From Gracilibacillus sp. YIM 98692 (GTDB lineage: Bacteria; Bacillota; Bacilli; Bacillales; Amphibacillaceae): 45,826 nt of DNA. A model generated the notes under the pieces. That model saw nothing but the letters and a program-made list of their open reading frames with translations. It ran no database searches and had not been told where the DNA came from. The position numbers and the translations under genes were made by a program. Below, piece by piece: positions 21,317-29,645 of the stretch; within the stretch, counting starts at the first letter, position 1; each line of letters opens with the position of its first letter. The stretch is taken from assembly GCF_010993965.1 (NCBI RefSeq), contig NZ_WIXM01000030.1, positions 1 through 45,826 on the forward strand, written 5' to 3'.

Positions 21317-22288
21317 TTATCTATTAACATCTTCTCTATCCTTTTGCATAAATCTAGTAATCTCGTCCATTTCTGGTAAACCTTCTACATCTCCGTTTAC
21401 CATCGTCACCATGGCGCCTACAGCATTCCCTCTTTCAATAGCTTTTTCTAAGGAAAGGCCTTCTAGTATCCCAGAGGTAACACCTGCTGCAAAACCATCA
21501 CCAGCACCTACTGGGTCTATGACTCGTTCCACTTCTAAACCCGGGACAAACCCTTCCTCTTCACGTGTGAAAAAATGCGCCCCTTTACTTCCTTCTTTTA
21601 AAATAACTGCTTTTGCACCATTTTCTATAAACATTGCAGCGTAACTTTTAACATCTAAATCTCCAAGTAAATATCTGGCTTCACTAATCCCTGGTAGAAT
21701 AATATCTGCTTGAGATGCTATTTTCATTAATACTTCATGAGCTTGTTCTTTTGAATTCCACAATTTTTCTCGAATATTTGGATCAAAAATAATTTTCACA
21801 TGATTTTCACGTGCAATTTCGATTGCTTTCATTACTGTTTGATAACAACTTTCACTTAATGCCGGTGTTATACCGGTAAGATGAAGGTATTTAGCACTTG
21901 CTATATATGCTTCATCTAAGTCATCTGGTGTCAACGTGCTTGCAGCAGACCCAGCTCGATAATAATAGACACGCACATCTTGTTCATTTCTTATTTCTTT
22001 AAAGTAAACCCCTGTAGGTGATTGCTGTGTCATTTTTACTTGAGTAACATCTACTCCTTCTCCCCGAATAAATGCCAACATCGCCTCTCCTAATTCATCC
22101 TTACCTACTTTACTAATCCACCCAGTTTGATAACCTAAACGGTGTAATCCAATTGCAAAATTTGATTCAGCTCCGCCAAATTTACGAGAATAGGTAGATT
22201 CATATCTCATTTTTCCTGTTGTATTTGGTGTAAACAGCGCCATTGTTTCCCCTATTGTGACAACATCGATTCGATTCACGCTAGACAT
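21317..22288 (-). CDS. kdgK: 2-keto-3-deoxy-gluconate/galactonate kinase (PfkB family)
   Basis: A PfkB-type sugar kinase of about 323 residues, phosphorylating 2-keto-3-deoxy sugar acid at C6. Seen: IDVVTIGETMALFTPN near the N-terminus, KFGGAESNFAIGLHRLG (substrate binding), and the PfkB signature IDPVGAGDGFAAGVTSG with catalytic Asp near residue 255. The start is tied to the dgoD stop as TAATG; an alternative ATG is 6 bases earlier (22294), and neither has a clear ribosome site, so coupling is likely. It is unrelated in fold to E. coli DgoK but fills the same step. Confidence 0.92.
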   Translation of the reverse strand: MSSVNRIDVVTIGETMALFTPNTTGKMRYESTYSRKFGGAESNFAIGLHRLGYQTGWISKVGKDELGEAMLAFIRGEGVDVTQVKMTQQSPTGVYFKEIRNEQDVRVYYYRAGSAASTLTPDDLDEAYIASAKYLHLTGITPALSESCYQTVMKAIEIARENHVKIIFDPNIREKLWNSKEQAHEVLMKIASQADIILPGISEARYLLGDLDVKSYAAMFIENGAKAVILKEGSKGAHFFTREEEGFVPGLEVERVIDPVGAGDGFAAGVTSGILEGLSLEKAIERGNAVGAMVTMVNGDVEGLPEMDEITRFMQKDREDVNR

Positions 22289-23436
22289 TACCATTCTGCA
22301 ACCGTCCCATCTTCATGACGCCATACTGGGTTGCGCCATCTATGTCCTTCTTTTGCCATTTCTCTCACTTTTTCTTCATTGATCTCAATCCCTAATCCAG
22401 GGCCTTGTGGAATTTTTACATGACCATCTTGGTAATCAAAAACAGATTTGTCGGTAATATAATCTAATAAGTCATTTCCTTGGTTGTAGTGAATCCCTAA
22501 GCTTTGCTCTTGAATAAAGGCGTTATGAGCTGTCGCATCCACTTGAAGGCAAGACGCTAATGCAATCGGTCCTAATGGGCAATGCGGTGCTACGGCAATA
22601 TCATAAGCTTCTGCCATGGAAGCAATTTTTTTCACCTCTGTAATTCCTCCAGCATGTGATAAATCAGGCTGAATAATATCTGCATAGCCAGACTCAAACA
22701 ACGGCTTAAAATCCCACCTAGAATACATACGTTCTCCGGTTGCAATGGGGACACTGGTATGTCTGGAAATATCTTCCAAAGCTTCGTTATTTTCCGGTAA
22801 AACAGGCTCTTCAATAAACATAGGTCGGAAAGGCTCAAGTTCTTTCGCTAAAGCTTTTGCCATCGGTTTGTGAACCCTTCCATGAAAATCAATACCAATT
22901 CCAATATATTCACCGACTGCTTCACGTACAGAAGCAATACGTTCTACCACACGATCAATTTTTTCATAAGAATCCACATATTGCAGTTCTTCTGTTCCAT
23001 TCATTTTCACTGCCGTAAAACCTGCATCTACAACTTTTTTAGCAGCAGCTCCAACATCACTTGGCCTGTCCCCTCCAATCCAAGAGTAAACACGAATGGA
23101 ATCTCGACAGGCACCTCCTAACAATTGATAAACTGGTGCATTAAAGTATTTGCCTTTAATATCCCATAGCGCCTGATCAAGACCAGCAATTGCACTCATT
23201 AAAATCGGACCGCCTCGATAAAAACCTGCACGATACATGACATTCCAGTGATCCTCAATCTTTAATGGATCTTTCCCTAATAAGTAATCAGATAATTCTT
23301 GGACAGCTGTTTCTACCGTCGCTGCTCGCCCTTCAACAACAGGCTCACCCCAACCAGCAATTCCTTCATCAGTTTCCACTTTCACAAAACACCATCTTGG
23401 AGAAACGATAAACGTTTCTATATTGGTTACCTTCAT
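22288..23436 (-). CDS. dgoD: D-galactonate dehydratase
   Basis: A 382-residue member of the enolase superfamily (mandelate racemase group), the same length as E. coli DgoD and very similar to it from memory. It dehydrates D-galactonate to 2-keto-3-deoxygalactonate. Shared features: [45 protein letters not shown] (metal Asp, then His), FIEEPV, ATGERM (metal ligands), [14 protein letters not shown] (catalytic His) and the end [26 protein letters not shown] precedes ATG 23436. It lies 22 bases after iclR and overlaps kdgK. Confidence 0.95.
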   Translation of the reverse strand: MKVTNIETFIVSPRWCFVKVETDEGIAGWGEPVVEGRAATVETAVQELSDYLLGKDPLKIEDHWNVMYRAGFYRGGPILMSAIAGLDQALWDIKGKYFNAPVYQLLGGACRDSIRVYSWIGGDRPSDVGAAAKKVVDAGFTAVKMNGTEELQYVDSYEKIDRVVERIASVREAVGEYIGIGIDFHGRVHKPMAKALAKELEPFRPMFIEEPVLPENNEALEDISRHTSVPIATGERMYSRWDFKPLFESGYADIIQPDLSHAGGITEVKKIASMAEAYDIAVAPHCPLGPIALASCLQVDATAHNAFIQEQSLGIHYNQGNDLLDYITDKSVFDYQDGHVKIPQGPGLGIEINEEKVREMAKEGHRWRNPVWRHEDGTVAEW

Positions 23437-23458
23437 TATAAAACACACCTTCCCTATA

Positions 23459-24223
23459 CTATTTTTGGATATATCCTAATTTTTTAGAAATGACTTGACT
23501 CTGTTTTAAAATAGCTTCTGCTAAATCACTTTTTATCCTTTGCTTTGTTACACGTTCAGCCGGTCCAGCTATACTAATGGCTGCTGCTACTTTATTGTCA
23601 TAATCTAAGATTGGTGCCGCAATACACCGAATGCCATGTTCATGCTCTTGTTCATCAATGGCATAACCTTTTTCTCTAATTAATTTTAATTCGTTGTATA
23701 GTTCTTCTTTATCGGTAATGGTTGTATCTGTAAATCTAGGTAGTCCTTTTTCTTCAACCATTTGATCCACTTTCTCTTGCTTCCATCCAGAGAGTAGCGC
23801 TTTTCCTACCCCCGTACAATGCATTAGTGCTCTTCTTCCTATTTGGGAATACATTCGAAGTGTTTTCTCGCTTTCAACCTTGTCAATGTAAACGACTTCA
23901 TTTTGATCAGCAATACATAGATGAACGACCTCTCCTGAACGATCAGCTAAAGCATGTAAGCCTTCTTTTGCTATTTCTCTTATATCGAAATGATTTAGCA
24001 ATGAGCTTGCTAGCACGAGGCATTGAACACCTAATCGATAATTTCCGCTTCTTTCGTCTTTCTGTATATACCCTTTTGCTACTAGCGTACCTATAAGACG
24101 GTGTACTGTACTTTTCGCAAGGGTCATCCTTTTGGATAGTTCTGTAATACCCAAACCTTCAGGGTATTCAGATAATAACTCCAATATAGCCAGGGTACGT
24201 TCTACAGATTGTACTTGAGACAT
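23459..24223 (-). CDS. IclR family transcriptional regulator (KdgR-like)
   Basis: A 254-residue IclR protein: winged helix near residues 5-65 ([23 protein letters not shown], in part; [17 protein letters not shown]) and an effector domain with [14 protein letters not shown] and [27 protein letters not shown] 24223 has AAGGAG 7 bases upstream. As first gene of the operon, with a perfect palindrome between its own promoter and start, it most likely represses the operon, itself included, until a galactonate-derived metabolite (probably the keto-deoxy acid) binds. Confidence 0.93.
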   Translation of the reverse strand: MSQVQSVERTLAILELLSEYPEGLGITELSKRMTLAKSTVHRLIGTLVAKGYIQKDERSGNYRLGVQCLVLASSLLNHFDIREIAKEGLHALADRSGEVVHLCIADQNEVVYIDKVESEKTLRMYSQIGRRALMHCTGVGKALLSGWKQEKVDQMVEEKGLPRFTDTTITDKEELYNELKLIREKGYAIDEQEHEHGIRCIAAPILDYDNKVAAAISIAGPAERVTKQRIKSDLAEAILKQSQVISKKLGYIQK

Positions 24224-24238
24224 TGTCATTCTCCTTAC

Positions 24239-24261
24239 TATGTTCCATAATACGGAACATA
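24239..24261 (-). promoter_or_regulatory. IclR-type operator palindrome
   Basis: TATGTTCC, 7-base spacer, GGAACATA: a perfect 8-bp inverted repeat between the promoter and the iclR start. A second weaker palindrome, TTTCACTAAGTGGAA (24264-24278), lies next to it. The GTTCC...GGAAC form fits IclR-family sites. Confidence 0.75.
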
Positions 24262-24284
24262 ATTTCACTAAGTGGAATAATTTT

Positions 24285-24313
24285 ATTCTAACGATCACCT
24301 TCTTATTCGTCAA
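24285..24313 (-). promoter_or_regulatory. Promoter of the iclR-dgoD-kdgK-kdgA-lacZ operon
   Basis: Minus-strand TTGACG (24308-24313), 17-base spacer, TAGAAT (24285-24290). The two palindromes follow immediately downstream. Confidence 0.7.
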
Positions 24314-24354
24314 GTTCTAACTAAAGTAAAAAGAAAAAGTGGATAGAGAGGTAG

Positions 24355-24388
24355 CAAAAAGGGCATTCCTATATACGTGAATGCCCTT
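24355..24388 (-). terminator. Terminator after the GH42 gene
   Basis: AAGGGCATTC and GAATGCCCTT form a perfect 10-bp stem with a 10-base loop. The A-run on the left becomes a T-run in minus-strand RNA, so it terminates the GH42 transcript before the iclR promoter. Confidence 0.88.
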
Positions 24389-24421
24389 CTAAACGTCAAA
24401 ACCTCATTTTATTTCTTCAAC

Positions 24422-26473
24422 TTATTTCTTCAACACTATTACATCAAATCCTTTTAATGTAATAGAATCTACCATTTTGTTGCCACTAAGCAAATCTTCA
24501 TATGCTTGATTTTCAAGATTTATTTCTGTCTTATGATTAGAAAAATTCATTAGAAATAAGTATTCATTTACCCCATCTGTACGTACTTGCGCACTCACAT
24601 GTCTTGGTAAAGAGCCCTTAATGGCACGTTTTAGTGATAGTTCATCTGCTAATCTTTGATAAAATGCTTGATGAAAAGCCTGCTCATTTCTTGAAGCAAT
24701 ATAATAGGCCTTTCCTTCACCAAAATGATTAACCGTTAGTGCAGGTCTACCTGCGTAAAAGTCATCCCCATAATACGCAAGTGCTTCTGCACCCTCTAAA
24801 TGAATCAGATCACATAACTCTTTTGCTTCGAATTCACCATTAAGCCCTAATTCATTGTTACCTATTGTATTGATCTGATTTGTTTCCCCATCATATAATC
24901 CATCAATCTCTTCAGACCATATACCTAACGTTTTGCGTAACGGCCCAGGGAATCCATTTAAGAAACACAGATCATTTTCATTAACAATACCTGACCAATA
25001 AGTTGTGACAAAAGTGCCGCCATTTTGCACAAAGCGTTCAATATTTTCTCCAACGGAAGACCTTACCATATAAAGCATTGGCGCTACTACTAATTTATAT
25101 TTGGAGAGATCTTTTTCGGAATCAATAACATCTACAGCAATACCTTGCTCCCAAAATGCTTGATAATGCTCTGTTACAGTACGTTCATAATGAATGCCAA
25201 TATTTCTTGGACCTTGCGCGTCTTTTACTGCCCAACGATTTTCCGTATCAAAAATAATCGCCACTTCAGCGTTAACTGTTGTACCTACTACCTCATCTAA
25301 ATTAGACAAATCTTCTCCTAGTTTTTTTACATCTTGAAAGACACGTGTATGCTCATGACCAACATGATCCACAACCGCTCCATGAAACTTCTCACTAGAA
25401 CCTCGGCTTTTGCGCCACTGAAAATATTGTACAGAATCAGAACCATGTGCTACGGCTTGCAGTGAGGATAGGGCATGCATTCCTGGTTTTTTCAACTTAC
25501 TGATAGGCTGCCAGTTAGTTAAACTTGGAGTACTTTCCATTAACAAAAATGGCTGTCCATCTTTTAAAGAACGGAACCAATCATGATTCATAGCGGTATA
25601 GGCTGCAAGATACGTTTCATCTTGCCTGTCATGCCATGTTGGATAAGAATCCCAAGAAACAAAATCTAAATCTTCAGCAAATTTTGCATAATTCAAGCCT
25701 TCAAAAGCTTCCATAAAATTCGCAGTTACTGGTAAATCTGGCTTTACCTTTTTCAATGGTTTTATTTCGTGACGGTAAAAATCTAAGGTTTGATCTGTCA
25801 CAAATCGTTTCCAATCTAGATTCAAGCCATGAACCATCGATTCACCATGCGGTGCTGGTGATTCTAACTGCGACCAGCTCGAATACGTATGGCTCCAAAA
25901 CGTGGTCCACCATTCATCATTTAACGCATCTAACGATTTATACTTTTTCTTTAACCATTCTTGAAAAGCATCCTGGCAATAATCACAATGACATTCACCA
26001 CCATATTCATTTGAAATATGCCAGCCAATCACAGCTGGGTGATCTGCATATCGTTCCGCTAATTTTGAATTCATAATTGCCGTTTTTTCACGATAGACAG
26101 GCGAAGAATAACAATGATTATGGCGCAAACCATGCAAATTCCGTACACGATTTGCTCCTACTCTTAACACTTCGGGATATTTCTCAGACATCCATGCAGG
26201 TCGAGCACCAGTTGGAGTTGCCAAAAAGGCGTATATCCCATTCTCATGGAATGTATCCAACAAGTTATCCATCCATTCAAAATTAAACTTTCCTTCTTCG
26301 GGCTCTAGCTTAGCCCAAGAAAAGATGCCTACTGACATCACATTACAATTGGCAAGTTTCATTAAACGAATATCTTCTTCTAATACTTCGGGGTACTTCT
26401 CCCATTGTTCTGGGTTATAGTCTGCCCCATGCAACATTTTGGGTATCTTATTACTTACTGGGTTGAACTTCAT
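24422..26473 (-). CDS. Beta-galactosidase, glycoside hydrolase family 42
   Basis: A 683-residue, full-length GH42 enzyme. The opening HGADYNPEQWEKYPEVLEED leads into the TIM barrel. Acid/base Glu is in IGWHISNEYGG near residue 149, nucleophile Glu in FLLMESTPS near 309, and zinc-type cysteines in ECHCDYC near 157. A trimerisation domain with Rossmann-like fold and a small C-terminal beta domain follow. No signal peptide: cytoplasmic action on imported galacto-oligosaccharides. B. subtilis homologues GanA and YesZ act on galactan and pectin-derived fragments. AraC gene upstream on the same strand. TAGGTGATG precedes ATG 26473. Confidence 0.95.
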   Translation of the reverse strand: MKFNPVSNKIPKMLHGADYNPEQWEKYPEVLEEDIRLMKLANCNVMSVGIFSWAKLEPEEGKFNFEWMDNLLDTFHENGIYAFLATPTGARPAWMSEKYPEVLRVGANRVRNLHGLRHNHCYSSPVYREKTAIMNSKLAERYADHPAVIGWHISNEYGGECHCDYCQDAFQEWLKKKYKSLDALNDEWWTTFWSHTYSSWSQLESPAPHGESMVHGLNLDWKRFVTDQTLDFYRHEIKPLKKVKPDLPVTANFMEAFEGLNYAKFAEDLDFVSWDSYPTWHDRQDETYLAAYTAMNHDWFRSLKDGQPFLLMESTPSLTNWQPISKLKKPGMHALSSLQAVAHGSDSVQYFQWRKSRGSSEKFHGAVVDHVGHEHTRVFQDVKKLGEDLSNLDEVVGTTVNAEVAIIFDTENRWAVKDAQGPRNIGIHYERTVTEHYQAFWEQGIAVDVIDSEKDLSKYKLVVAPMLYMVRSSVGENIERFVQNGGTFVTTYWSGIVNENDLCFLNGFPGPLRKTLGIWSEEIDGLYDGETNQINTIGNNELGLNGEFEAKELCDLIHLEGAEALAYYGDDFYAGRPALTVNHFGEGKAYYIASRNEQAFHQAFYQRLADELSLKRAIKGSLPRHVSAQVRTDGVNEYLFLMNFSNHKTEINLENQAYEDLLSGNKMVDSITLKGFDVIVLKK

Positions 26474-26637
26474 GTCATCACCTAACTTTCTCTCAATTTA
26501 TGGATGAAAGGCCGATTTCATTTCGACCATTACTTTCCACTTACTAAATTAATTTAATTATTTATGTAATTCTTATTATAAAGTGATGACCATTTATTTT
26601 ATATATCAAATTATTCTATCCCACTTTCAAAAAACAA
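26474..26637 (-). promoter_or_regulatory. Leader region of the GH42 gene
   Basis: AT-rich noncoding sequence. TGAAAGGCCGATTTCA (26504-26519) is an imperfect palindrome with TGAAA/TTTCA arms, a possible regulator site; it is not a proper cre box. No clear -35/-10 pair could be singled out. Confidence 0.35.
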
Positions 26638-26714
26638 AACCTGCATCTATAAAGAGAAACTTCCATCAGTAGGGACTTACGGACAATTGTTCACCGTGAT
26701 AAATGATGCAGGTT
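26638..26714 (-). terminator. araC terminator with repeat copy 3 in its loop
   Basis: AACCTGCATC (26638-26647) and GATGCAGGTT (26705-26714) form a perfect 10-bp stem; on the minus strand the second arm is followed by TTGTTTTTTG. The right arm (26705-26714) encodes part of the regulator's last residues. The 57-base loop is exactly repeat copy 3, so the repeat appears to have entered an existing terminator loop. Confidence 0.7.
26648..26704 (+). repeat. Dispersed hairpin repeat, copy 3 (internally deleted)
   Basis: TATAAAGAGAAACTTCCATCAG matches the left end of copy 2, and GGGACTTACGGACAATTGTT then CACCGTGATAAA matches its right end; the middle, with both complete hairpins, is missing. It is a mini-derivative of the same family. 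Confidence 0.8.
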
Positions 26715-27539
26715 CCGATATGTGCTTGGTGTAATACCTTCTCGCTTTCTAAAAGTTGTCACAAAATGACTGACATTGTTAAATCCTACTTGTTTCGCAA
26801 TTTCCTTTAATGATAAATCAGGAGTTGTCATTAAAATTCTTTTCGCTTCTCGAATTCGCAATTGGACAAGAAAGGAGTAAGGACTAATGTTAAAAGTATC
26901 ATGGAACATGGTATTTAGATGTTGGGCACTTACTTGTGCCTTCTTAGACATCTCTAATAATCCAATGTCTTGTGGATATACTTGCTCTAACCATTCGACA
27001 ATCGATCTAATCTTTTCAAAAGATTGTAAGACAGAAAGCTTATTATTCATTTGTCCATCTTTTTTTAAATGCATTAAGAATTGATATAAATCGGATGAAA
27101 TCTCATGTGATAAATGATGAGGATCTGTGTCATTACCTAGCTTAGTAATCATTTTCTCCATATGAGAAGAGAATGATATGTTATCCGTTTCTTCATATAC
27201 AGCTGAATAATTCATATCTAATGCATTTAAAATGGGATCAATTGCTGCACCAGTAAAGGTAATATAATAGGTCTCCCAATCTTCCTTGGCTTCATGGTCT
27301 GAATAGTAGCTATGCGGTGTATAAGGTGCTAACAATATTCCTTTTCCAGGTGTTAATGAAAAGGAGTGATTGGATAATTCTATCACTCCCTTCCCTCTTA
27401 CTGTATGTAACCAGTGAAAATAGGGATAGCCTTCTTTTCGATTAAAGTCTTGCTCATATGGATTATAGCCAATACTTTCAATATACAGCGGTAACGGATT
27501 CTCTGGTAAGGAAAAAGTATAACGCTTTTTCTCATCCAA
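26691..27539 (-). CDS. AraC family transcriptional regulator (next to GH42)
   Basis: A 282-residue regulator. The N-terminal cupin region (GYPYFHWLHTVRGKGVIEL near residue 37, LLAPYTPHSYYSDH near 70) senses a ligand. The C-terminal double helix-turn-helix runs from about residue 190 (LLEMSKKAQVSAQHLNTMFH; LKEIAKQVGFNNVSHFVTTF). It is likely the activator of the GH42 gene that follows on the same strand. Odd: the last three codons (Leu-Ser-Arg) and the TGA stop come from repeat copy 3, so the original C-terminus may have been slightly different. Confidence 0.92.
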   Translation of the reverse strand: MDEKKRYTFSLPENPLPLYIESIGYNPYEQDFNRKEGYPYFHWLHTVRGKGVIELSNHSFSLTPGKGILLAPYTPHSYYSDHEAKEDWETYYITFTGAAIDPILNALDMNYSAVYEETDNISFSSHMEKMITKLGNDTDPHHLSHEISSDLYQFLMHLKKDGQMNNKLSVLQSFEKIRSIVEWLEQVYPQDIGLLEMSKKAQVSAQHLNTMFHDTFNISPYSFLVQLRIREAKRILMTTPDLSLKEIAKQVGFNNVSHFVTTFRKREGITPSTYRNLHHLSR

Positions 27540-27610
27540 TCTAAACAGCCCTTTTTGTTAAGAATTTATATATTGATTCTATTATATTGGATTATAATAT
27601 GATAAAGAAA

Positions 27611-27660
27611 GCTCGGCAATTCCCGAACCTTTTGGCGACAGCAGAGCCGTAGTTGCTCTT
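27611..27660. other. Foldable stretch, possible structured RNA
   Basis: TCGG/CCGA, CGGC (27614-27617) with GCCG (27646-27649), and AGAGC (27643-27647) with GCTCT (27655-27659) can form alternative stems. The layout GGCAA...GGCGACAGCAGAGCC is faintly like a c-di-GMP-I aptamer but lacks its invariant core. Identity unknown. Confidence 0.25.
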
Positions 27661-27670
27661 ACTCTATATT

Positions 27671-27751
27671 CCTAAAATTGTCCATTACGCTGAGATTGCT
27701 TCCTTGCTGACAATTTATATTTTCCTATACAGGAAAATAGGACAACTTTGG
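27671..27751. repeat. 81-bp mini-element with terminal inverted repeats
   Basis: Ends CCTAAAATTGTCC and GGACAACTTTGG pair over 12 bp with one bulge and one G-T pair. Inside, AAATTGTC (27675-27682) pairs with GACAATTT (27709-27716), and ATTTTCCT-ATAC-AGGAAAAT (27719-27738) is a perfect hairpin. Either a MITE-like relic or an RNA with alternative folds. Confidence 0.5.
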
Positions 27752-27935
27752 AACCAACCAAGAGATCTATTATCGATCCATCATTAATTGTTTGTTATGA
27801 TATACAATAAAAGTTGTATTCTAAAATATTATTACATTTTTATAATAACCTAATTGCAGAAAATCCATAAACTGCGCAGTAACTTATAAATATTTTCCTC
27901 CCACTCGTTTAAAGATGTGTGCTTAATCGTCGCTG

Positions 27936-28007
27936 CGGAAAGCGAAGTATATTTCTGGAGCGGTCTTCAGAGCTTTTTTAAGACTTATGTCGCAGTTTTG
28001 TTCTACT
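27936..28007 (+). repeat. Degenerate GC-rich interspersed repeat
   Basis: GTCGCAGTTTTGTTCTACT (27989-28007) is identical to the reverse complement of 45666-45684, and GCGGAAAGCGAAGTATATTTC is similar to CGGAAAGCGAGTGTTTTTCC in that same element. It is a decayed copy in opposite orientation. Confidence 0.65.
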
Positions 28008-28097
28008 GTGTGGTAAAAGCACAAAGATTATGAAAAAGAACCAGTTACATAGATCTAATATACATTATTCGCCATAATAAGGAGGGCTGTTTTACCA

Positions 28098-29645
28098 ATG
28101 GAAGATTTTTATAAAGTTCTGATTGTTGATGATGAAATGCTAATTCGGCAAGGGATAATTAATTATATAGAATGGGAAAGTGAAGGTTATAAAATAATAG
28201 GGGAAGCTTCTAATGGAGAAGAAGCCATACATTTAATGGAGACATACCAACCTCAAATCATGATAACAGATATAGTCATGCCAGGAATGGATGGCATTGA
28301 ATTAGTCAAGTATGTTAAAGATGAATATCCTGATACAGAAATTATTGTTCTGAGCAGCTTTGAAGATTTTGACTATGTTAGACAGACCTTTCAAAGTGGA
28401 GTGGCAGATTATATTCTAAAACCGAAGTTAAACACGGATGAATTAATACAAACCTTACGACGGGTTACGCAAAAACAAACGAAATCAAGTAGTAAAGACA
28501 TAAGTAAACCTTCGGTTGAAGAAGGATTAAAAAAGATATTAGAAGGATATCAATCGATTCGTGATATGGATTTAGCTCGTAAACATTTCCCATACGATTC
28601 CTTCAATTTAATTGAAATGTTTTGGAAAAAGGATAAGGAGATATCATTATCTAAAAAAATGATAGTAAATGTGCTGAATGACCATGTACAGAATATATTG
28701 TGTCATGAAATTCCTATTAAAGAAAATAGTATTGTCTTACTGGTTAATGTCACCGAAAAAAATTTACGGAAAGTGAAAGAGGTTATTCAATCATTATCTA
28801 AACAGACAATAGATAATAAATTGCATATAAAATGGATATTAAGCAAACCGTTTTATTCGATTGATGAACTAAAAAAAGTGCATGAAAATGACCATATCAA
28901 AATGAAGCAATACCATTTCTATTTACCAAATTCGAACTTTCTCCCTTATGATGACTTACCTGCTTTAAGGGAAATAAAAATTGAATTTGACTTAAATCAT
29001 ATGATTTATTTGTTTAAGCGAAAACAATTTCAAGAAGCATTTATATATTTGAATGAACATATTGGATTACTTTCTAATCAATACGAGACAGACGTATTTG
29101 AATTTAAATCCTGGCTTGAAAATATCATGTTCAACATTATCGTTTTGCTTGGAAATATGAAATACGATATTCAAGCGCTTGAAGCTGAAAAATACACCTA
29201 TTTTTCTGATATTAATGAGGCGTTTCATGTGAGAGAGGCCGTTTCTATTTTTGATCATTTTATGGAAAAAGTAGAAAATATGGTTTTACCTTCAAACATC
29301 GAAACGACTTCAAATATTCAACGCCTTTTAGATTATATAGAAGAGCATTACAATGACCATTTGTCTTTACAAACCTTAGCTAATCACTTTCATTTTAATC
29401 CATCTTATCTATCCAGTTATTTCAGTAAACATCATGAAGAAGGGTTTAGTGAGTATTTAAATCATGTTCGTATAAAAAATGCAATGAAAATGTTGAAATC
29501 TACTGATATGTCTATCTCTACTATTAGTGAAGCTGTAGGTTATTCTGATCCAAGTTATTTTACGAAAGTGTTTAAAAAGATGACAACTAAATCACCTAGT
29601 ACTTTTCGTAGAGAAAACAAGACAACAAACATGAGGCATTTATAA
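28098..29645 (+). CDS. Response regulator, AraC-type output (YesN family)
   Basis: A 515-residue response regulator. The receiver domain occupies residues 1-125: acidic pair DDE at 11-13, phosphorylated Asp at about 58 in MITDIVMPGMDG and conserved Lys in ILKPK near 108. A long middle region of unknown function follows. The C-terminal AraC double helix-turn-helix lies at about 410-505 (LQTLANHFHFNPSYLSSYFS; ISEAVGYSDPSYFTKVFKK). AAGGAGGG lies 11 bases before ATG. Its stop overlaps the kinase start (TAATG). It probably activates the importer genes that follow at 31.6-34.8 kb. Confidence 0.94.
   Translation: MEDFYKVLIVDDEMLIRQGIINYIEWESEGYKIIGEASNGEEAIHLMETYQPQIMITDIVMPGMDGIELVKYVKDEYPDTEIIVLSSFEDFDYVRQTFQSGVADYILKPKLNTDELIQTLRRVTQKQTKSSSKDISKPSVEEGLKKILEGYQSIRDMDLARKHFPYDSFNLIEMFWKKDKEISLSKKMIVNVLNDHVQNILCHEIPIKENSIVLLVNVTEKNLRKVKEVIQSLSKQTIDNKLHIKWILSKPFYSIDELKKVHENDHIKMKQYHFYLPNSNFLPYDDLPALREIKIEFDLNHMIYLFKRKQFQEAFIYLNEHIGLLSNQYETDVFEFKSWLENIMFNIIVLLGNMKYDIQALEAEKYTYFSDINEAFHVREAVSIFDHFMEKVENMVLPSNIETTSNIQRLLDYIEEHYNDHLSLQTLANHFHFNPSYLSSYFSKHHEEGFSEYLNHVRIKNAMKMLKSTDMSISTISEAVGYSDPSYFTKVFKKMTTKSPSTFRRENKTTNMRHL

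Larger units (their letters stand above)
27540..28097. other. Divergent intergenic region with several repeats
   Basis: About 560 bases without a gene between divergent araC and two-component genes. Contents: AT-rich promoter-like DNA near 27570-27600, a foldable stretch at 27611-27660, an 81-bp inverted-repeat mini-element at 27671-27751 and a degenerate GC-richer repeat at 27936-28007. The last 70 bases should carry the promoter of the two-component operon, with no clear consensus. Confidence 0.6.

Noticed and set aside
26504-26519. Possible cre box before the GH42 gene (TGAAAGGCCGATTTCA)
   Set aside because: The spacing is 16 rather than 14 and the central CG is misplaced; at most an unrelated palindrome.
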